Shown here piece by piece: positions 36,035-44,660 of a stretch of DNA of 64,000 bases. The number at the start of each line of letters is the position of its first letter. Position 1 is the stretch's first letter. A model generated the notes under the pieces. That model saw only the letters and a program-made list of their open reading frames with translations, was not told the DNA's origin and did not search any database. The position numbers were made by a program, and so were the translations under genes. Origin of the DNA: Pseudomonas sp. Leaf48 (lineage in GTDB: Bacteria > Pseudomonadota > Gammaproteobacteria > Pseudomonadales > Pseudomonadaceae); contig NZ_LMLH01000011.1 of NCBI RefSeq assembly GCF_001421885.1, forward strand, positions 44,648 to 108,647, read 5' to 3'.

Positions 36035-38140
36035 GTGAACCCGGTAATCAAAAAATTCCAGTTCGGTCAGTCGACCGTTACCCTCGAGACCGGCCGTATC
36101 GCCCGTCAGGCATCCGGCGCAGTATTGGTCACCGTTGACGACGACGTCAGCGTATTGGTGACCGTAGTCGGTGCAAAACAAGCCGATCCAGGTAAGGGCT
36201 TCTTCCCTCTGTCTGTTCACTACCAGGAAAAGACTTACGCTGCCGGTAAGATCCCTGGCGGTTTCTTCAAGCGTGAAGGCCGTCCTTCCGAAAAAGAAAC
36301 CCTGACTTCCCGACTGATCGACCGCCCGATCCGTCCGCTGTTCCCTGAAGGCTTCATGAACGAAGTGCAGGTTGTCTGCACCGTCGTTTCCACCAGCAAG
36401 AAGACCGATCCGGACATCGCTGCGATGATCGGTACCTCGGCTGCCCTGGCGATCTCCGGCATTCCTTTCGATGGCCCGATCGGCGCCGCTCGCGTTGCTT
36501 TCCACGAAAGCACCGGCTACCTGCTGAACCCGACTTACGAGCAGCAAGCTGCTTCGAGCCTGGACATGGTTGTTGCCGGTACCTCCGACGCCGTGTTGAT
36601 GGTTGAATCGGAAGCCAAAGAGCTGACCGAAGACCAGATGCTGGGCGCTGTACTGTTTGCTCACGACGAGTTCCAGGTTGTGATCAACGCTGTCAAAGAA
36701 CTGGCTGCCGAAGCTGCCAAGCCAACCTGGACCTGGGCTCCTGCGCCAGAAGCCACCGAACTGCTGGGCGCTATCCGTGCCGAGTTCGGCGAAGCGATCT
36801 CCCAGGCTTACACCATCACCGTCAAGGCCGACCGTTACGCTCGCCTGGGCGAGTTGAAGGATCAGGTCGTTGCCAAGCTGTCCGGTGAAGAAGGCCAGCC
36901 TTCGTCCAGCGAAGTCAAAGCTGCTTTCGGCGAAATCGAATACCGCACCGTTCGCGAAAACATCGTAAACGGCAAGCCACGTATCGACGGCCGCGACACC
37001 AAGACCGTACGTCCACTGAACATCGAAGTTGGTGTTCTGCCCAAGACCCACGGTTCGGCTCTGTTCACCCGTGGCGAAACCCAGGCTCTGGTAGTCGCGA
37101 CTCTGGGCACCGCCCGTGACGCACAACTGCTGGACACCCTGGAAGGCGAGAAAAAAGACCCGTTCATGCTGCACTACAACTTCCCTCCGTTCTCGGTAGG
37201 CGAGTGTGGTCGCATGGGTGGTGCTGGTCGTCGTGAAATCGGTCACGGCCGTCTGGCCCGTCGTTCGGTTTCGGCCATGCTGCCTGCCGCTGACGTGTTC
37301 CCGTACACCATCCGCGTGGTTTCGGAAATCACCGAATCCAACGGTTCGAGCTCGATGGCTTCCGTTTGTGGCGCTTCCCTGGCCCTGATGGACGCTGGTG
37401 TACCGATGAAGGCACCGGTTGCCGGTATCGCCATGGGTCTGGTTAAAGAAGGCGAGAAATTCGCTGTCCTGACCGACATCCTGGGTGACGAAGACCACCT
37501 GGGCGACATGGACTTCAAGGTAGCCGGTACCGCCAAAGGTGTTACCGCGCTGCAGATGGACATCAAGATCAAGGGCATCACCGAAGAGATCATGGAAATC
37601 GCTCTGGGCCAAGCCCTGGAAGCGCGCCTGAACATCCTCGGCCAGATGAACCAGATCATTGGCCAGTCGCGTACCGAACTGTCGGCCAACGCTCCGACCA
37701 TGATCGCGATGAAGATCGACACCGACAAAATCCGTGATGTCATCGGTAAAGGCGGCGCGACCATTCGTGCGATCTGTGAAGAAACCAAGGCTTCGATCGA
37801 CATCGAAGACGACGGTTCGATCAAGATCTTCGGCGAAACCAAGGAAGCGGCTGAAGCTGCACGTCAGCGCGTTCTGGGTATCACCGCTGAAGCCGAGATC
37901 GGCAAGATCTACGTTGGTAAAGTTGAGCGCATCGTCGACTTCGGCGCATTCGTCAACATCCTGCCGGGCAAGGACGGTCTGGTACACATCTCCATGCTGA
38001 GCGACGCTCGCGTAGAGAAAGTGACCGACATCCTCAAAGAAGGTCAGGAAGTGGAAGTACTGGTACTGGACGTGGACAACCGCGGCCGTATCAAGCTGTC
38101 CATCAAGGACGTAGCAGCAGCCAAGGCTTCGGGCGTTTAA
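36035..38140 (+). CDS. pnp: Polyribonucleotide nucleotidyltransferase (PNPase)
   Basis: The 701-residue exoribonuclease starts at GTG ([20 protein letters not shown]). Two RNase PH domains, the second with the core [15 protein letters not shown], are followed by a KH domain ([17 protein letters not shown], about residues 555-615) and an S1 domain ([18 protein letters not shown], about 622-690). It degrades RNA by phosphorolysis and works with RNase E. It ends the translation cluster and is followed by a strong terminator. Confidence 0.99.
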   Translation: MNPVIKKFQFGQSTVTLETGRIARQASGAVLVTVDDDVSVLVTVVGAKQADPGKGFFPLSVHYQEKTYAAGKIPGGFFKREGRPSEKETLTSRLIDRPIRPLFPEGFMNEVQVVCTVVSTSKKTDPDIAAMIGTSAALAISGIPFDGPIGAARVAFHESTGYLLNPTYEQQAASSLDMVVAGTSDAVLMVESEAKELTEDQMLGAVLFAHDEFQVVINAVKELAAEAAKPTWTWAPAPEATELLGAIRAEFGEAISQAYTITVKADRYARLGELKDQVVAKLSGEEGQPSSSEVKAAFGEIEYRTVRENIVNGKPRIDGRDTKTVRPLNIEVGVLPKTHGSALFTRGETQALVVATLGTARDAQLLDTLEGEKKDPFMLHYNFPPFSVGECGRMGGAGRREIGHGRLARRSVSAMLPAADVFPYTIRVVSEITESNGSSSMASVCGASLALMDAGVPMKAPVAGIAMGLVKEGEKFAVLTDILGDEDHLGDMDFKVAGTAKGVTALQMDIKIKGITEEIMEIALGQALEARLNILGQMNQIIGQSRTELSANAPTMIAMKIDTDKIRDVIGKGGATIRAICEETKASIDIEDDGSIKIFGETKEAAEAARQRVLGITAEAEIGKIYVGKVERIVDFGAFVNILPGKDGLVHISMLSDARVEKVTDILKEGQEVEVLVLDVDNRGRIKLSIKDVAAAKASGV

Positions 38141-38175
38141 TCAGCCCTGCTTGATTGCTTCAACGTTATAAAAAA

Positions 38176-38208
38176 GGCCCCGCAGTGAAAACTGCGGGGT
38201 CTTTTTTT
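38176..38208 (+). terminator. Strong intrinsic terminator after pnp
   Basis: An 11-bp stem, one pair being G.T, is capped by a GAAA tetraloop and followed by seven T. It closes the rimP-pnp transcription unit. Confidence 0.93.
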
Positions 38209-38278
38209 GCCTGTCATAAAAGCAAAGATCTGTCTCAAAGTTGCCGGCGCCCGGGACCGGTGCTAGGTTTAGCCCACC

Positions 38279-38354
38279 GCCCGTGTAGCTCAGCCGGTAG
38301 AGCAGCGCACTCGTAACGCGAAGGTCGCAGGTTCGATTCCTGTCTCGGGCACCA
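38279..38354 (+). tRNA. tRNA-Thr (anticodon CGT)
   Basis: The 76-base gene has acceptor GCCCGTG, anticodon loop CTCGTAA (anticodon CGT, reading ACG) and encoded CCA. The acceptor stem has a T6.T67 mismatch, and the anticodon stem has A31.C39 and G27.A43 mismatches; the last also occurs in E. coli thrW. The tRNA still matches the thrW type well. In P. aeruginosa this tRNA borders the variable pilA locus. Confidence 0.93.
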
Positions 38355-38592
38355 TTTTCGATGTCATGGGTTACCCAAACCACAATAAGCGCCAGCCCAC
38401 ATTGCCTCCGCGAATCTGCGGCAGAGGCAGGCTAACTTGATCTGGTAAATGACCTGCGCTTTTACCGGGAAACTCAGCTCTGGCCTCCAACTCCTGCTAG
38501 CCTCAGGCTTTCAGTATATAAAAAGCGAGTGTCTGCTCTGCTCAAGGGCTTGAAGCAGCTCAGCCAACGGTAAAAATGACTGGTAGCAAGTT

Positions 38593-41262
38593 ATGAGCAT
38601 AAATCGTACCAGTGCGTTGCTTTTGCCAGGTTTGTTGTTGCTCAATCTCATCGTTTGGGCGGGGGCATGGGAGTGGTTGAGTACGACACGTGAGCAATAC
38701 GAGACGAAAGTCTCCATCCAGGCTGACAACCTGTCGCTACTTCTCTTTTCGGATTTTAACAGCCAGTTCGAGAATATCGATCGCACTTTGACTGCGGTGG
38801 CGAGTGAAATCGAGCGTCAATATACGATCGGGGAGCTACGCCCGGAGTTCGTTGAACCGGTGCTCAGGCAGCATCTGTTTGTGCTCTCTTCCATGGTAGG
38901 GATGCGGGTGGTGAACGCAGATGGCCAAGTTGTTTTCGGTGCAGAGGGGCGATCACAGAATTTTGCTAGCGATCGTGATTATTTCAAACGTTTGCGTGAT
39001 GATCCCGAAGCGGGCATGGTAATAAGCGACCCTATGGTTGGTCGTATAACCCAAACTTGGGATATTATTTTTGCCAGGGCAATTCGTACGCAGCAAGGGG
39101 CGTTTGCCGGTATTGTTACCCTCGTGCTGCCGATCAGTACGCTTAATGACCGATTTGCCAAAATTTCCAGCGGTTCGTCTGACTCCTTCTCCATATTTAA
39201 TGACAACAGCTGGCGTTTCGTAATCCGCTACCCTTCAGGTGTGGTTACGCCGGGAGAGCCGCTAATTATTCGAAAAGATGCGCCCATGATCGTCGCGCGG
39301 CGCACTTCTCGACTTTCAGGGAAATTTGTAAACGTTGCACCGCAAGATGGAGTTCTGCGTTCATACGGATACCGCTGTATGGACAAGTATCCGATTTGCG
39401 TTCTCGTAGGCGTAGGGTTGGAGGCTTATCTCGCACCTTGGGTTACTGAGCGGAACCTGATTATTGGCTTCGTTATTCTGTTTGCATTGATTACGGTACT
39501 GCTCTGGTGTCTGACTTATCGCGCGTGGGTGAAACAGCTCAATGCCATAAGTGCTGAACAAGAGGCCTATAAAGCCAGGGACGCTGAATATCGATTCAGT
39601 CAGACAATTATCGAAGAGTCGCCTATTGCTGTAATGACGCGAGATACTGTTGGCGTTATAACCCTGGCGAATGAAGCCGCAGAAAAACTTCTAGGGTGGC
39701 CAGCCAGCGAACTGGTCGGGCAAAGGCTTGAGCGTGTACTTCCTGACATGGCTAAAGAGATGGAATACGTTCGTCAGGAAGTATTCGCAGGCGAAACCAT
39801 TGTAGATCGTGAGGTCGTTCGCTCTTATCGGGACAGGCAGTGCGATCATTTCAGCGTTACCCAGGCACCGTTGCGTGATGAGCATGGTGTCATCACCGGC
39901 TATCTGACGATGGCGATGGATATAACCAAGCGCAAAGAGGCTGAGGCAAAAGCCGAGTTTTTTGCTACGCGGGATGCATTGACCGGTTTACCGAACCGGT
40001 CGCTGCTACAGGACCGTTTCGAGCAAGCGATGAATGACAGGGAGGGGCAGCGTCTCAGGCGGGTATTCGTTGCGCTTAAATTGAACAACTTCACAACCAT
40101 CAACGAATCGCTTGGGCATGCAGCGGGAGATGCAGTGCTGCGTATTGTCGCTAAACGCCTGAGCGGTTGTGTGCATGAATCAGACACTGTAAGTCATCAG
40201 GATAGCGATGAGTTTTTCCTGCTTCTCAATGGAGTGGGTGGATTAGCGAAAATACAGAGGCTCTTGCACGATGTTAAACTCCGCTTGGCTGAGGTCATGG
40301 ACGTTAACCAAGAAGACATATATACCTCGGCGACGATGGGCGTGGCCCGGTTTCCCGAGGATGGTGAAACTTTCGACAAGGTTTTGCGCAATGCCACTGC
40401 TGCGATGACTCGTGCTAAAGGCGGTGGCAAAAACTCGATTTGTTTTTTTGATGAGCGACTTGATCACGAAGCGGCCGACTTTATCCGTATGGAGGTCGGA
40501 TTACGCAAAGCGCTGGAAGTAGGAGAGTTTGAACTGCATTATCAACCCCAGGTTGACCTTCAAAGCGGTCTTGTTTCAGGGGTGGAGGCTTTATTGCGCT
40601 GGCGGCATCCTGAAAAAGGCATAACTCTCCCTGAGATGTTTGTTCCGATTGCAGAGCAAAGTGGTCTTATTGTGCCGATCGGCGATTGGGTCGTGCGCGA
40701 ATGTTGCCGTCAGGGGCAGGAGTGGCGTAGGGCAGGGGTTCCTCCTATACGCATTGCAGTAAACCTTTCGACTGTACAATTCAGTCACGGTGATATCGAA
40801 GATACAATTCGCCGCGCCTTGAACGAATATGAGTTCAACCCCTATTACCTTGAACTTGAGCTTACGGAGTCGGTGCTTATTCGTAATACCGAACATGTAC
40901 TTTCCACGGTGCGACGACTCCAACAGCTTGGCGTGGTGGTATCTGTGGATGATTTTGGCACAGGGTACTCAAGCTTGGCCTATTTAAAGCGCTTCGACAT
41001 AGATAAGCTGAAGATCGACAAGGTGTTCGTGAAAGACTTATGTCAAAACGTCAATGACCAATCAATCGTACGCGCGATCATTCAGATGGCGCATGCACTT
41101 AACCTCCACACAATAGCCGAGGGCGTCGAGGATCAAGCAACGCTGGACTACTTGCAGCAGTTGGGCTGCGACGAGATACAGGGTTACCTGATTGCCAGAC
41201 CGATGCCGGCAGAACAAGTCGCAGCGTTTATTTGCCAATACCGAGAGGGTTGGAGCCTATGA
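38593..41262 (+). CDS. Membrane Cache-PAS-GGDEF-EAL c-di-GMP phosphodiesterase
   Basis: The 889-residue protein has TM1 (about 7-27), a periplasmic Cache-like sensor domain, TM2 (about 284-306), a PAS domain (about 335-440), GGDEF (about 455-615) and EAL (about 630-880). The GGDEF signature reads DSDEF at residue 537, so cyclase activity is unlikely. The EAL part keeps E665-A-L-L, the metal and catalytic residues in NLSTVQFS, ELELTES, VDDFGTGYSS and TIAEGVED, so it should hydrolyse c-di-GMP. Codons are visibly AT-richer than in neighbouring genes, and it follows tRNA-Thr, which hints at acquisition. The signal sensed is unknown. Confidence 0.93.
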   Translation: MSINRTSALLLPGLLLLNLIVWAGAWEWLSTTREQYETKVSIQADNLSLLLFSDFNSQFENIDRTLTAVASEIERQYTIGELRPEFVEPVLRQHLFVLSSMVGMRVVNADGQVVFGAEGRSQNFASDRDYFKRLRDDPEAGMVISDPMVGRITQTWDIIFARAIRTQQGAFAGIVTLVLPISTLNDRFAKISSGSSDSFSIFNDNSWRFVIRYPSGVVTPGEPLIIRKDAPMIVARRTSRLSGKFVNVAPQDGVLRSYGYRCMDKYPICVLVGVGLEAYLAPWVTERNLIIGFVILFALITVLLWCLTYRAWVKQLNAISAEQEAYKARDAEYRFSQTIIEESPIAVMTRDTVGVITLANEAAEKLLGWPASELVGQRLERVLPDMAKEMEYVRQEVFAGETIVDREVVRSYRDRQCDHFSVTQAPLRDEHGVITGYLTMAMDITKRKEAEAKAEFFATRDALTGLPNRSLLQDRFEQAMNDREGQRLRRVFVALKLNNFTTINESLGHAAGDAVLRIVAKRLSGCVHESDTVSHQDSDEFFLLLNGVGGLAKIQRLLHDVKLRLAEVMDVNQEDIYTSATMGVARFPEDGETFDKVLRNATAAMTRAKGGGKNSICFFDERLDHEAADFIRMEVGLRKALEVGEFELHYQPQVDLQSGLVSGVEALLRWRHPEKGITLPEMFVPIAEQSGLIVPIGDWVVRECCRQGQEWRRAGVPPIRIAVNLSTVQFSHGDIEDTIRRALNEYEFNPYYLELELTESVLIRNTEHVLSTVRRLQQLGVVVSVDDFGTGYSSLAYLKRFDIDKLKIDKVFVKDLCQNVNDQSIVRAIIQMAHALNLHTIAEGVEDQATLDYLQQLGCDEIQGYLIARPMPAEQVAAFICQYREGWSL

Positions 41263-41296
41263 AAACGGCTCCACGCTCAGTACCGTTCGATTGGAA

Positions 41297-41321
41297 GCCT
41301 GATGGGCAGTGGCCATCAGGC
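41297..41321 (+). terminator. Hairpin after the GGDEF/EAL gene
   Basis: GCCTGATGG and CCATCAGGC form a perfect 9-bp stem with a 7-base loop, without a T-run. The rest of the 317-bp gap 41263-41579 holds no gene I can support; it includes the leader of the DUF6388-like gene. Confidence 0.5.
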
Positions 41322-41579
41322 GGTTGAGTGGTCATCGCGCTTCCCCGTGCCTGTCGAACCTCCTGCATACATATTTTTTGCAGATTTGATGTGAAGATGC
41401 ATATAAATCCTCTGCCAAACGTCCTATATTCGGAGCCTGCCTGAGCTCCGCCCAGCAGTTTTCCAATGATCCAGAATGGTTCTGAAGGCCAGATAAACCG
41501 GGCCTAAGCCGGTTTTTGCGTCAAGAGAGATCCTTGAAGATCCAGATCCATCTTCCATTCCCAGATCAGCGAGAACGCC

Positions 41580-41885
41580 ATGACCGTTAAACAGATGACC
41601 CAAGAAGCCAGACACGAAGAAGCCCTCAAGAAGTACGTGCTGGATGTGCCCGAATTGAAGGAAGAGATCAAGGACTTGAGTCCGGATGATCAGAAAGACC
41701 AGATTCAGTGGGCGTTCGAGGATGAAGCCGAAGCCCAGGGTTTGCAGCCGTGGGAGTTGAGCCTCAAGTACACCTCGAGCCCGGAGGAGTTCGAGGCTGC
41801 CCGTCTGGCGCTGCACAAAGAGGCGGCCGAAGTCTTGGGTGTCGACTGGGAAGAGTACTGCGAGATGAACAATCTGGTGGTTTGA
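41580..41885 (+). CDS. Small acidic DUF6388-like protein
   Basis: The 101-residue protein (MTVKQMTQEARHEEALKKYV) is acidic, soluble and mainly helical, with no signal peptide or membrane helix. The pattern HEEALKKYVLDVPELKEEI, then AFEDEAEAQGLQPWELSLKY, matches my memory of DUF6388, a small family restricted to pseudomonads. Its function is unknown. It stands alone, followed directly by a REPIN. The family name is of moderate certainty; that it is a real gene is likely, since codon use and length are sound. Confidence 0.75.
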   Translation: MTVKQMTQEARHEEALKKYVLDVPELKEEIKDLSPDDQKDQIQWAFEDEAEAQGLQPWELSLKYTSSPEEFEAARLALHKEAAEVLGVDWEEYCEMNNLVV

Positions 41886-41898
41886 GCATCGTTGAACT

Positions 41899-41997
41899 GT
41901 AGGAGCGAGCATGCTCGCGATGGACCCGAGAGCGCCACGTTTAACCAGTAAACCCGCGTAATCGTTAACGACCATCGCGAGCACGCTCGCTCCTGCA
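41899..41997. repeat. REPIN: two inverted REP sequences
   Basis: GTAGGAGCGAGCATGCTCGC at 41899 and its inverted partner ending GCTCGCTCCTGC at 41997 flank about 50 bases. Each half is a REP palindrome and the pair forms the REPIN layout, mobilised in trans by RAYT transposases. No RAYT gene is in the window. Confidence 0.88.
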
Positions 41998-42007
41998 GCA
42001 CGAGTGA

Positions 42008-42856
42008 TCAGATACTCAATCGCATCGACAGATCGACCGCCTTCACATCCTTGGTCATCGCGCCGATCGAAATGTAGTCCACCCCGGTCTGTGCAATGGG
42101 CAGCAACGTGCTTTCGTTGATCCCGCCACTGGCTTCCAGCTTGGCCTTGCCGGCGTTCAGGCGTACGGCTTCGCGCATGTCATCCAGACTCAACTCGTCG
42201 AGCATGATGATGTCGGCGCCAGCCGCCAGTGCTTCTTTGAGCTCACCCAGGCTTTCGACTTCAATCTCCACCGGCTTGCCCGGGGCGATCTTGTGCGCGG
42301 CAGCAATGGCCTGAGGGATCCCTCCGCAGGCGGCGATATGGTTTTCCTTGATCAGGAAGGCGTCATACAGGCCGATGCGGTGGTTGTGGCAACCACCGCA
42401 GGTCACCGCGTACTTTTGCGCCAGACGCAGCCCCGGCAAGGTTTTGCGCGTGTCGAGCAGCTTGACCTGGGTCTGGGCCACGAAGTCCGCCAGGTACTGC
42501 GCGCGGGTGGCCACGCCGGAGAGCATTTGCAGGAAGTTGAGCGCGCTGCGCTCACCGGTCAGCAGTGAGCGCGCAGGGCCTTCCAGGTGGAAGAGCACCT
42601 GATTGGGGATGACCCGTTCGCCATCGGCTACCTGCCAATGCACCGCCACTCGTGGGTCCAGTTGCCGAAATACCGTATCAACCCAGGCTGTACCGCAGAT
42701 GACGGCAGCGTCGCGGGTAATGATGGTGGCTTTGGCCAGGCGTTCGGCCGGGATCAACTGTGCGGTGATGTCGCCGCTGCCGATATCCTCGAGCAACGCA
42801 CGGCGCACGTTGGCTTCGATTTCGACGGTCAGATCGGCGAGACGTAGATTCGGCAT
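42008..42856 (-). CDS. nadC: Nicotinate-nucleotide pyrophosphorylase (carboxylating)
   Basis: The start at 42856 ([20 protein letters not shown]) gives 282 residues; an upstream start at 42913 would add 19 unconserved residues. Quinolinate phosphoribosyltransferase motifs are [32 protein letters not shown] and EVEVESL-type metal and phosphate loops ([13 protein letters not shown]). It makes nicotinate mononucleotide in de novo NAD synthesis. It is divergent from ampD, as in P. aeruginosa. The 237-bp gap 42857-43093 shows no recognisable gene. Confidence 0.97.
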   Translation of the reverse strand: MPNLRLADLTVEIEANVRRALLEDIGSGDITAQLIPAERLAKATIITRDAAVICGTAWVDTVFRQLDPRVAVHWQVADGERVIPNQVLFHLEGPARSLLTGERSALNFLQMLSGVATRAQYLADFVAQTQVKLLDTRKTLPGLRLAQKYAVTCGGCHNHRIGLYDAFLIKENHIAACGGIPQAIAAAHKIAPGKPVEIEVESLGELKEALAAGADIIMLDELSLDDMREAVRLNAGKAKLEASGGINESTLLPIAQTGVDYISIGAMTKDVKAVDLSMRLSI

Positions 42857-43093
42857 AACGGACTCCACAAACAAAGTGGCTCGATTATAGGGCCATGCGA
42901 TGGGCCAACCCAAGGCGTCGCAGGTATTCCTCTCGATCTGGCAACTGTATTGGCTCCAATCCCGATGATCGACCCTGACCCGGTGGCGTCGGCGATCGAT
43001 AATCTCCAGCGCTTCAATCGTGGCAAGTGATCGCGCCCGGAGGGTCTATCGCGGCATACTGGGGCCTACACAGTCGACATTGCAGGAACCGGT

Positions 43094-43654
43094 ATGCAGT
43101 TGGACCCCGTGAGCGGTTGGTGTCAGGGCGCGCATATATGCCCGTCACCCAACTTCAATGAGCGCCCCTCGGGTGAAATTTCCCTGCTGGTGATCCACAA
43201 CATCAGCTTGCCGCCAGCGCAGTTTGCCACTGGCAAGGTGCAGGAATTTTTCCAGAATCGTCTGGACGTCACCGAGCACCCCTATTTTGAGGGAATTGCC
43301 GACCTGCGGGTGTCGGCGCATTTTCTGATCGAGCGTGACGGCGGCGTCACACAATTTGTTTCCTGCCTGGAGCGCGCGTGGCATGCGGGAATTTCCAGTT
43401 TCGAAGGGCGGGAAACCTGTAACGATTTTTCCGTAGGCATCGAGCTTGAAGGCACTGATGATCTGCCGTACACCGACGCGCAGTACGGGGCGTTGACTGC
43501 CTTGACCCGGCAACTGCAACACGTCTTCAAGGCAATCACCGCTCAGCGCATCTGCGGGCACAGCGATATTGCACCTGGGCGCAAGACCGATCCAGGGCCG
43601 GCGTTTGATTGGGCACGCTACCGTGCCGCCCTGGCACAAGAGGAAGGACAATGA
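43094..43654 (+). CDS. ampD: 1,6-anhydro-N-acetylmuramyl-L-alanine amidase AmpD
   Basis: The 186-residue cytosolic zinc amidase shows LLVIHNISLPP (first zinc His), SAHFLIERDGGVTQFV, AWHAGISSFEGRETCNDFSVGIELEGT and the CGHSDIAPGRKTDPGPAFDW end with the remaining zinc ligands. It cleaves recycled anhydro-muropeptides; its loss causes AmpC beta-lactamase derepression. It overlaps ampE by 4 bp (ATGA). Confidence 0.98.
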   Translation: MQLDPVSGWCQGAHICPSPNFNERPSGEISLLVIHNISLPPAQFATGKVQEFFQNRLDVTEHPYFEGIADLRVSAHFLIERDGGVTQFVSCLERAWHAGISSFEGRETCNDFSVGIELEGTDDLPYTDAQYGALTALTRQLQHVFKAITAQRICGHSDIAPGRKTDPGPAFDWARYRAALAQEEGQ

Positions 43655-44487
43655 GTTTTCTGGTTTTGCTGTTGGCCGTGTGGATCGAAAAGTTTTCGGC
43701 TATGCGCCATCAGGTACAGCGCGACGGCGGCTGGATACGCGAACTGAACAAGCTTGAATCAAACCCGCGCCTTGCACAGCGGCCCTGGCTGGTACTGGCG
43801 GTGCTGGTATTGGCGCCCGTGGCGCTGCTGGCTTTGTTGCTGGTGGTGCTGGAGCCGGTGGCCTACGGCTTGCTGGTGCTGCCGATCCACTTGCTGGTGG
43901 TGATTTACAGTTTGGGGCGTGGTGATCTTCTGGCGGGACTGGGGCCGTTCCGGGATGCCTGGCGCCGTGAAGATCTGCAGGCGGCAGCCCATGTGGCAGA
44001 CCGCGACCTGGGTATCTGTGCCGACGATGGCGAGCAACTGCTGGAGCGAGTCCAGGGGCATTTGCTGTGGGAGGCTTACCAGAGCTTTTTCGCAGTGATT
44101 TTCTGGTATTTCCTGCTGGGGCCGGTCGCGGCATTGAGCTATCGGCTGCTGGCTCTGGCTGAGGAGCACGGGACGAATCCGGCGGTGGTCGAGCGCGCAG
44201 CTCAACTGCGTCATGCGTTTGATTGGGTGCCGGTGCGCCTGCTGGCGGCGAGCCTTGCCCTGGTGGGCAATTTTGTCGCGGTCAGCCGGGTAATGCTCAG
44301 TGAGCTGCTGAACTGGAACATCAGCGCCGCGCAGTTGATCGAAAAAGTCGGGCTGGTGGCGGGGGAAATCCCGGCGCCGATAGTCGGGCCAGAGGGCATC
44401 CACAACCTCGACCGGATCTGGGAGTTGCTGCTGCGTGCCGCAGTGCTCTGGTATGCGGGGTTTGCGTTGTGGACTGTCCTGCACTGA
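43651..44487 (+). CDS. ampE: Regulatory signalling membrane protein AmpE
   Basis: The 278-residue protein (MSFLVLLLAVWIEKFSAMRH) has four or so membrane segments, for example LAVLVLAPVALLALLLVVL, FFAVIFWYFLLGPVAALSY and the C-terminal AAVLWYAGFALWTVL. AmpE belongs to the CobD-like membrane family and is always paired with ampD. Its exact role in beta-lactamase induction or cell-wall recycling is unclear. Translation is coupled to ampD. Confidence 0.96.
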   Translation: MSFLVLLLAVWIEKFSAMRHQVQRDGGWIRELNKLESNPRLAQRPWLVLAVLVLAPVALLALLLVVLEPVAYGLLVLPIHLLVVIYSLGRGDLLAGLGPFRDAWRREDLQAAAHVADRDLGICADDGEQLLERVQGHLLWEAYQSFFAVIFWYFLLGPVAALSYRLLALAEEHGTNPAVVERAAQLRHAFDWVPVRLLAASLALVGNFVAVSRVMLSELLNWNISAAQLIEKVGLVAGEIPAPIVGPEGIHNLDRIWELLLRAAVLWYAGFALWTVLH

Positions 44488-44660
44488 TAACGTGAAAGAT
44501 CGTCCCTTGGCAGCCCCGGCCATCGGACGATCTTGCCGTTAACCTTAAGTTACAAAACTTCCTGCCGATTTAATATATACAGAGACAGCGCTCAATAGTG
44601 GCGATCTGCTGGCGATCTGCGCCTGCCAATAAAAATAATAAATTGAAACGGAGACATCCA

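Noticed and set aside
42893..43030. A possible small gene between nadC and ampD
   Set aside because: Short frames exist on both strands but none has a good start or a recognisable product.
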